A DNA stretch of 64,000 nucleotides. It comes from Pelobates cultripes. Taxonomy: Eukaryota > Chordata > Amphibia > Anura > Pelobatidae. Location of the stretch: assembly GCA_933207985.1 (NCBI GenBank), contig OW240921.1:118138907-118202906 (forward strand), read 5' to 3'. Positions 57,191-64,000 of the stretch are shown one piece after another. The first letter of the stretch is position 1; every line of letters starts with the position of its first letter. The notes under the pieces are model-generated. The model was given only the letters and a program-made list of their open reading frames with translations. It did not search any database and was not told where the DNA came from. Position numbers and translations under genes: made by a program.

Positions 57191-57789
57191 TACATGGTGG
57201 CCGTTAACCAAGCGAAGCGTTTTTAGAATTAGTGCATGTCTCTCATTTATCCTGTATGTTGTAGAATACACAAATAAGAATGCAGACCAAACCGATGCAA
57301 CTCAGCCTGGACGGCCACTCCACCACAGACAGGAAAACAAATCTGTAATTATCTAAAGTAGTAGGATACACAATGCCTGTGAAAATCACCACTAAAGATT
57401 TTAGCCTCATTAATATGCAGTATATTTTGCATGGGAAAATCTTTATCAGTTTAAAATTAAACAAAAAAAATATTGTTTTGCATTATGCTGCCTTATAAGC
57501 CAGGTCATTTGCCATCCCGCTCATGCTAGAAAAAAGACTTCCTTATCAAATATAAATTAACAGCTCAACCCCCATAGCACTGAATGATCTGCTTTTAATT
57601 CACAACCTGACTTCTTTCATATAAAGTTTAAACAGGTAGCCTCCCCAGCTGTCTTCTAGTTTTACCACGGGTTGTTTTGTAGTTCAGATCATTCCTGCTG
57701 TCAGTAACTGGAAATCCAAAATAGCTGCTTGTGCCACACAAAAACGAAAGTTTTAGACTTTAAAAAACAGACTTTTCTAAAATTAGAAT
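57191..57789. other. Unassigned sequence
   Basis: No gene or repeat recognised between the minisatellite and the LINE. Confidence 0.45.
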
Positions 57790-57829
57790 ATGTGTAAAGG
57801 AGTCATTATCAGACTAGAGCAATTTAAAT

Positions 57830-58852
57830 GGAGTCCAGAAGAAATGGGATTATTTAAAAGTTGCACTGCTGAAGGCAACAGAAAATTGCATTAGGCTTGT
57901 CAGTAAAAGCAAAAAATTCAAGAAACCACTGTGGTACTCCGCAGATGTGGCCAAAATAGTAAAAAACAAAAAGTTAGTAATTATAAAAAAAACAGAGTGA
58001 GGAAGACAAAATAATCTATAAGATTAGACAGAAAGAGGCTAAGCAAGTTATAAGAGCTTCCAAATCACACACAGAAGAGAAAATAGCACAGTCAGTAAAA
58101 AAAGGGGACAAAATATTTTTTAGATACATAAATGAGAAAAGGAAAATAAAACAAGGATTAGTTAGATTAAAAACAAAAGAAGGAAGGTATGTAGAAGAGG
58201 ATAAAGGTCAGGCTGACTGCCTCAATTAATATTTTTGTTTGCTATTTACAGATGAAAATGAAGGAAAGGAACTTCAGTTAGGAAAAGGGACACATTAGTA
58301 ATTTGTTACATGTGAGTTTACAGAGGAGGAGGTTCTATTTCAACTGTCAAAAGTAAAGACAAATAAGTCAATGGGGCCTTATTAAAAGAACTTAGTTGTG
58401 TACTAGCAAAACCATTAACAGATTTATTTAACCAATCATTGTTAACAGGAGTAGTCCCAGAAGATTGGAAGTTAGCGAATGTTGTGCCCATTTACAAGAA
58501 AGGTAGTAGGGAGGAGTCGGGCAACTATAGGCCAGTAAGCCTTACTTCAGTAGTGGGGAAAGTGATGGAAACCATGTTAAAGAATAGGATTGTTGAACAT
58601 CTAAAATCACATAGATTTCAAGATCAGAGACAACATGGGTTTACTTCAGGGAGATCATGACAAACTAATCTAATTGATTTTTTTTGATTGGGTAACTAAA
58701 ATAATAGATTAGGGTGGTGCAGAAGACATTTCTTACCTAGATTTCAGTAAGGCTTTTGACACTGTTCCACATAGAAGGCTCATCATTAAACTGCAAGTTT
58801 GGATTCCAATATTGTTGAATGGGTTAGGCAGTAGCTAAATGACAGGCAACAG
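57830..58852 (+). pseudogene. LINE reverse transcriptase, upstream half
   Basis: The best frame (58439-58660) reads V-P-E-D-W-K-L-A-N-V-V-P-I-Y-K-K-G and N-Y-R-P-V-S-L-T-S-V-V-G-K, the fingers motifs of CR1-like RTs, then Q-H-G-F-T-S-G-R-S. A frameshift follows. Y-L-D-F-S-K-A-F-D-T-V-P-H near 58740 carries the first catalytic aspartate. Upstream (57830-58430) similarity is visible only through several stops. The enzyme would copy LINE RNA at the nicked target. Inactive. Confidence 0.8.
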
Positions 58853-59568
58853 GTAACCCTTTCCTGGTTGGTCTTCCCGAAAGCTGTACTGCACCACTAC
58901 AGTCCATAATGAACGCTGCCGCCAGACTGATTTTCCTTTCTAGTCGTCTCTCTCACACCTCACCCCTCTGTCAGTCCTTATATTGGCTTCCTGTATGCTA
59001 TAGGAGTCAATTCAAGGTACTAATTCACACCTGAACAACTCTAGCCCCTCCTATATCTCATCACAGATCCATAGGTATGTACCTTCTCGGTCTCTCCGCT
59101 CTGCCCGTGACCACCTCCTGTCCGTTCCCGCACGGCCAACTCACGCTTGCAGGACTTCTCGCGGGCAGCTCCCTTCCAAGGAATAGCCTGCCTACCGCCA
59201 TCAGACTCTCCCCTAGTCTTGCATCTTTTAAGAAGTGCCTTAAAACTCATCTCTTTAGGAAAGCTTATGGCCTCCCAGACTAACCTCTACCTCACATACC
59301 TGTCTCTTGCGCTCTCCTAAAGGGCAGCACTCTACTCTCTCCTCCAGCACTGCTTTACTCCCACCCTATTTGATATTTCCTATCCTATTGTGTTTTATAC
59401 CCCACCTCGTATAGAATGTAAGCTCGTTTGAGCAGGGTCCTCTCCAACTTATCGTGCCTGTAAGTTTTTTGTAATTGTCCTATTTATAGTTAAATCCCCT
59501 CTCATAATATTGTAAAGCGCTACGGAATCTGTTGGCGCTATATAAATGGCAATAATAATAATAATAAT
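58853..59568 (+). mobile_element. L2-like LINE 3' end inserted in the CR1-like LINE
   Basis: It encodes an ORF2 tail (N-A-A-A-R-L-I-F-L-S-S-R, then L-Y-W-L-P-V and K-K-C-L-K-T-H-L-F), the standard C-terminus of L2-like elements. A 3' end with AAAGCGCTACGGAATCTGTT and an (ATA)n tail follows. Probable duplication AACAG lies at 58848-58852 and 59569-59573. Removing it rejoins the host text GACAGGCAAC to AGAGGGTTGTAG. Confidence 0.8.
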
Positions 59569-60476
59569 AACAGAGGGTTGTAGTCAATGGAGTATATTTG
59601 AAGCAAGGTCTGGTTACCAGTGGGGTACCTCAGGAATCTGTACTTGGACCCATTCTCTTTAATATTTTTTATTAGTAATATTGCAAAAGGTCTTGATGGT
59701 ATGTCTTTTTGCTGATGATACTAAAATTTGCAACAGGGTTGATGTTCCAGGAGGGCTAAGTCAACCTCAACATCTAACCTCAACATCTGAGTAAAGGGAT
59801 TTTGGGAGTAATTATTTCAGATGACTTAAAGGTAGGCAGACAATGTAATAGAGCAGCTGAATATGCTAGCAGAATGCTTGGTTGTATAGGGAGAGGTATT
59901 AGCAGTAGAAAGAGAGAAGTGCTCATGCCATTGTACAGAACACTGGTGAGACCTCACTTGGAGTATTGTACACAGTACTGGAGACCGTATCTTCAGAAGG
60001 ATATTGATACTTTAGAGAGCGTTCAGAGAAGGGCTACTAAACTGGTTCATGGATTGCAGGATACAACGTACCAAGAAAGGTTAAAGGAACTTAATATGTA
60101 TAGCTTTGAGGAAAGACGAGACGGGGGATATGATTTAAATACATAAAGGGAATCAACACAGTAAAGGAGGAGACTATATTTAAAAGAAGGAAAACTACCA
60201 CAACAAGAGGACATAGTCTTAAATTAGAGGGGCAAAGGTTTAAAAATAATATCAGGAAGTATTACTTTACTGAGAGGGTAGTGGATGCATGGAATAGCCT
60301 TCCAGCTGAAGTGGTAGAGGTTAACACAGTGAGGGAGTATAAGCATGCGTGGGATAGACAAAAGGCTATACTAGACTTAAGATATGGCCAGGGACTAATT
60401 AAAAGTATTTCAAAATATTGGGCAGACTAGATGGACTGAATGGTTCTTATCTGCAGTCACATTCTATGTTTCTATG
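59569..60476 (+). pseudogene. LINE reverse transcriptase, downstream half
   Basis: Resumes with R-V-V-V-N-G-V, then V-T-S-G-V-P-Q-E-S-V-L-G-P, and F-A-D-D-T-K at about 59707 (catalytic FADD box). After a small deletion, the frame 59802-60146 reads L-Y-R-T-L-V-R-P-H-L-E-Y-C and V-Q-R-R-A-T-K-L, the thumb and C-terminal region of CR1-like proteins. The remainder (F-T-E-R-V-V-D-A-W-N-S-L-P) is in another frame. Confidence 0.8.
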
Positions 60477-60479
60477 AGT

Positions 60480-61689
60480 ACATACCCTGATAAGGAAGTG
60501 GTTCTCTGGAATTAGAGGGTGTGGCTAAGGAGGCGGGCTTATGGTACAGCACTCTGCAACACATTTATTTATTTTTTTGTGTAAAACTATTAAGATTTTA
60601 CCGTGTATTTCTACAGCATATTAATGAGGCCAAAACTTATCAAATGCATTTAAGATATATTAGTACCTGGAATGTCCATTTTCAATATGTATGCCAAACA
60701 ATTTACCACTAAATTTAGGAGAAATTGATGATGAAAATACCAATTGAGTACACTCAATATTCACTTTTATAATAACTCCACATATTAAATAGTTGTTTTC
60801 TTTTGCCAATGGCATTCTCTAATGTGCCAAAGTGCAGTTGATGGTGGCTTCTATTTTGTGCCAAAGGTAATATAATCTCATGAAATTTGCATGCCTGTAA
60901 TTTGACCATAAGACTTTTCAAAATTCTTTCCAGTGTTTACATAGTACCCAACCATTTCACACCACAGAACCACATTCCTAAATCACATTTGAGTTGCGGA
61001 CCTGCACTATACATTTAACAGAAGAAAGAATTACCCCAGGATAGGAAAACCTAGCTAAGGGGTTAGACAAGGGTTGCAGAGGTAAGACAGGGCAATACCC
61101 CAGGAATTAAACAGTGAAGATAGATAGTGAGGATTGTTAGCTTCAAACTAGGAAAGCCAACCAGCCTCACTAAGAGTACCTCTTAAATAAAAAAAATCAA
61201 TATGAGATAATAAACTTTATTAGCAAAAATGATATACTGTACATATATACCTAAATAACGTGTAAACGTGCAAAATCAGTGATCTAAGTGAACGTTAAAA
61301 GACTGCTAGAATTGTACCATGAATATAAGCCCTACCACTAGGAAACACCACAGGCTACAAAAGTAGCAACTTAGTACCAGTACTTAGAGTCAATGTGTTA
61401 CAAAAGTAACAGACTGCTTGTTATTATCCTGGATAGATAATACACAGAATTAACTGTGTGTTTCGCAGGAAAAAATTGAGGGAGTTAAGTAAAGGGTAGT
61501 CTTGAGTTAAACCTGAGAACGTGGTGTGAGGAAATAATAATAACTGTTCAGTTAGACTAAACAGGATGTAAAAGTAAATGTGTATGTATCCTGTAATATT
61601 AGGACGTCTATATCGCCAGAATGGTAGTACTATAGGGGAGAACGGACATGTGAAAAAAAAGGGTCTAGCCTTTATCAGTTGGTGCACAG
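60480..61689. other. Unassigned sequence
   Basis: No gene or recognised element. Part of a longer AT-rich stretch with only short frames. Confidence 0.4.
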
Positions 61690-62480
61690 AGGTATAGATA
61701 ATTACCTCCTAGTTACTCCAAGTATATACTCAATGGTAAGATAGATTAATAGGATAGAATATACACTTAGTGAAGACTGAGTAATATAATGCCAGTACTC
61801 ACTTAATCAGTACCCTGCTATTAGAATGGGGTACCCCTACGTAGAGAGCACTACAAACAAAGGATATAGCAGTGTAGGAAGACTATCTCGATTAAATTGA
61901 GTAAGGAGGATAAGCATATGAGTAAAGAGTCAATTATATACTGACAGTTCTGACTCAGTCACTCCCTTGCTACTAAAGTGGAGTGCCCCTATATAGGGAG
62001 CACTCTAAACAATAGGGTAACAATATTGGAAAAAATATATTGCCAGCACTGACTTCTTCATTCTCTTTGTGATTAGAATGAGGTACCTCAATGTCGAGAG
62101 TACTTCAAACACAACGGTAGAGATGTTAGCGAAAGGTGAGTAAGGTACTCAAATAGACAAATAGCTGTGAGTGTAGACTACAGTAAAGTAACCAACCCTC
62201 TATTAAAGGATAGTAGTCCCCTTAAGTTGATGAATCTGGGGAATAGAACCCAAAATTAGGAGAAATATTACTTCAGGAATCTCCAAACAGGATAACCCCC
62301 TCCTTAAGCTTAACAAGGAGTGCTCCCTATCGGAGCATATCACACACACAAGGCACCCAAGTGGAAGCAGGGGACGAGGGAAAAAACAGCTATATTCAAG
62401 TACACCTATCTCATCAATGCTACTAGAGCAGAGGACCCCTGTATCGGCAGTCGTCCACACAGGTAAGTAGCCGTGATTAA
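61690..62480. repeat. Degenerate repeats around GAGAGCACTACAAAC
   Basis: Related blocks occur near 61830 (GGGTACCCCTACGTAGAGAG), 61980 (GAGTGCCCCTATATAGGGAG) and 62080 (GGTACCTCAATGTCGAGAGT), each followed by CACT-CAAAC-like text and preceded by a GCTATTAGAATG-like motif. Spacing is irregular (about 150 and 100 bp). May be part of the repeat that carries the hammerhead relic. Confidence 0.45.
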
Positions 62481-62629
62481 GTAGCCTGAGCAGTCTGAAG
62501 TAGACCCCTAGCCGTACGTATAAGCTAGGACAACCCCTTGCTACTGAGAATTAGTCCTCCCTACAAACACGAACTCAGGATAACACACAGCAGTCAAAAG
62601 AGAGTGAATTAAAAGTAAAGTATGAGTAT

Positions 62630-62686
62630 CGGTAGCCCTACACGCGTTTCGGCAGTAACTCCGCCTTTCTCAAGGGCTAATAGCCG
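62630..62686 (-). ncRNA. Decayed hammerhead ribozyme-like fold
   Basis: On the minus strand: TAGCCC (62679-62674) pairs with GGGCTA (62638-62633) as stem I, with CCG/CGG outside a loop. The core reads TTGAGAA where CTGANGA is expected. Stem II is GGC/GCC, then GAAAC, and a short stem III (AC/GT with loop GCGT) leads to GTA. Three helices are in the right order, but C3 and G8 are both changed by transitions, so it should not cleave. Confidence 0.5.
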
Positions 62687-62709
62687 GCATCCACAGAGAG
62701 TCAGTTTTT

Positions 62710-63389
62710 AAAGGTAAGTATGTCCCGCCCTGAAGTGGCAGGGAGCCAATCGAAAAGATTCCTTTGATGACGTTAACATAGATTTTCCTTCCAAATAGGG
62801 ACTCCAGTGCGCATGTGTAATCACGTATATACTTTTCCACAAGATAATATAGACCACCCGGTGTAGCCTTGATATGCAGGGGTTACTGTATAAGGAATAT
62901 AAAGGGGCTTACATGATCTGTCAGTTTATTTTTGTATTCTGAGACCCAAAGAAGAATATTTTAATGACGTCTTACAGAAAGTTATCAATATATATATTTT
63001 ACAGGATTCCGAAAAATAAATAAATATATATATGGATATGTATATGAGTATGGGGATTAGTATCATCCAACCGATCATAGATCTACCCACTTAACTTGAT
63101 ATGTTTCACAGGATTTTGAAAGATATGTCGAAAAATATATAAATGTATGTATGTATATGGGGATTGATATCATCAAGTTGGTCATTAATCTCCCTTCTAA
63201 ATTCAAGGGAGTATTGTATGAATGATGATACTCCATTAGTGTTATTGATAATCCTGAGGTCTTTATATTATATTAAATGTTATGTTATATTTTTAAATAA
63301 GGGTATCCAGGATGTATATGTGTAAAGATTAAATATAAGGAGTATATAGGTATCTCTATGGGACCTGAGACTCACATAAAGCTATACAA
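62710..63389. other. Unassigned AT-rich sequence
   Basis: Short TATATG tracts. A near-duplicate pair of blocks (GATTAGTATCATCCAACCGA at 63055 and GATTGATATCATCAAGTTGG at 63163) suggests an old local duplication of about 110 bp. Confidence 0.45.
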
Positions 63390-63710
63390 ATAGCTTTATA
63401 AGATAATTCCCTTCATAAAGCATACGAATCCCCAAACATCAGCCAAAGTCAAGAAGAAGGGTACAACAGAACTGGCTTTTAATGACCACACACAGGCTTT
63501 TATGCAAGTCCCCATGCAAGGGGACATCCCACAGGAAGGGACACAGTATAACCAATCAGTTACAGGAAAACAGTAAAACACACCCAGCACAAACATACAA
63601 TTCCCTCCCCTAGTCCTGGAGATAGTCAAGTCTGATAAAGTAATAACTTGATTATCTCTAGGCAGAAAAATCAAAATTTTCCCCAATATTCAGAACACCC
63701 CTTTATACAT
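63390..63710 (-). mobile_element. Probable LTR fragment
   Basis: On the minus strand GGGGACTTGCATAAAAGCC resembles a TATA box region, followed within 30 bp by CATTAAAAGCC (poly(A)-signal-like) and a T/G-rich stretch, the order of an LTR promoter and R region. Neither terminal TG nor CA nor a target duplication was identified. Confidence 0.4.
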
Positions 63711-64000
63711 GGGGTATCCCCACAAATAATATGTCCCCTGATAGCCCCGATCTGGGTGACCAACATATTCAAGTTTCACCCAGATCGGTTCAGGGGTTCT
63801 CAAAAAGTGTGAAGTCGTTTGTGACCGGCTAACCGCGAGGTGGCTTCCCAAAATAGTTCCAGGAGTTTGGGTGGTTTTGCTGGTCTATTCAGTAAAGGGG
63901 CAAAAAACGAATAATTCCACAAATGGATTCCCCTGGCTCGTAGCAGCGATTGTTCCCCTCATTCGAATGCACAAAAGTACCGAATAGCGCTCTTCTAGCT
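63711..64000. other. Unassigned sequence, may belong with the adjacent LTR-like region
   Basis: Contains an inverted pair, GATCTGGGTGACCAACATAT and TTTCACCCAGATCGG (63748-63787). It runs off the right edge. Confidence 0.35.

Larger units (their letters stand above)
57790..60476 (+). mobile_element. CR1-like non-LTR retrotransposon (LINE), 5'-truncated and decayed
   Basis: Endonuclease-RT linker and RT sequence on the plus strand ends in a tail, GCAGTCACATTCTATGTTTC TATG, also found at 34965. It is interrupted by an L2-like insert at 58853-59568. Assignment to the CR1/Jockey group rests on the RT motifs. Confidence 0.8.

Overview
The window looks like repeat-dense, gene-poor DNA from a vertebrate, most likely a frog. 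This is inferred from the mix of elements: a DIRS-type tyrosine-recombinase retrotransposon, Tc1/mariner elements, CR1-, L2- and L1-like LINE pieces, hAT-like MITEs with 8-bp duplications, and TTAA-bounded MITEs that begin TTAAAGG as in the T2 (Kolobok) MITEs described in Xenopus. I found no convincing host protein-coding gene, tRNA, rRNA or CRISPR array. Every protein-like reading frame I can interpret belongs to a decayed mobile element, and the longest open frames are artefacts of tandem repeats.

Layout. 1-1227: GT-rich minisatellite and a TA tract. 1450-1913: foldback and hAT-like MITE sequence. 2160-8090: a decayed DIRS element (gag, RT with a duplicated YLDD segment, RNase H, tyrosine recombinase, inverted repeats), interrupted by a 395-bp insert with a 12-bp duplication and by a solo LTR with a 4-bp duplication. 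8985-14775: a 63-bp repeat array split by a Tc1-like transposon that carries several later insertions. One of these is a 948-bp insert with three hammerhead ribozyme modules, flanked by a perfect 15-bp duplication. 15976-17552: a Tc1/mariner element with DD37E spacing. 19360-28345: successive satellites, ending in a 40-bp-unit array of about 6 kb with a duplicated 1.3-1.4-kb higher-order block. 28841-33618: L1 ORF1 debris and several MITE families. 34150-41813: minisatellites, including a 35-bp array split by a 3.8-kb island of transposon sequence. 42165-46795: large TTAA-bounded repeats, hAT-like MITEs and a foldback. 47520-54078: GT arrays, TTAA-type MITEs, a second copy of the 8-bp-duplication MITE and a 712-bp tandem duplication. 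54480-57190: a 15/45-bp minisatellite. 57790-60476: a decayed CR1-like LINE interrupted by an L2-like 3' end. 60480-64000: unclassified repeats, a decayed hammerhead-like fold and a probable minus-strand LTR.

The observation most worth following is the hammerhead-bearing insert at 12065-13012. Two direct modules sit exactly 327 bp apart and keep a full CUGAUGA/GAAA core with a GUC cleavage site. Stem I contains an internal loop, as in type I ribozymes of Penelope-like elements and metazoan retrozymes. The third module is inverted. Two other loci (62630-62686 and about 37995-38024, both minus strand) look like decayed relatives, which suggests hammerhead-derived repeats have been amplified repeatedly in this genome. 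All alignments and folds were done by eye. Element boundaries without a stated duplication are approximate.
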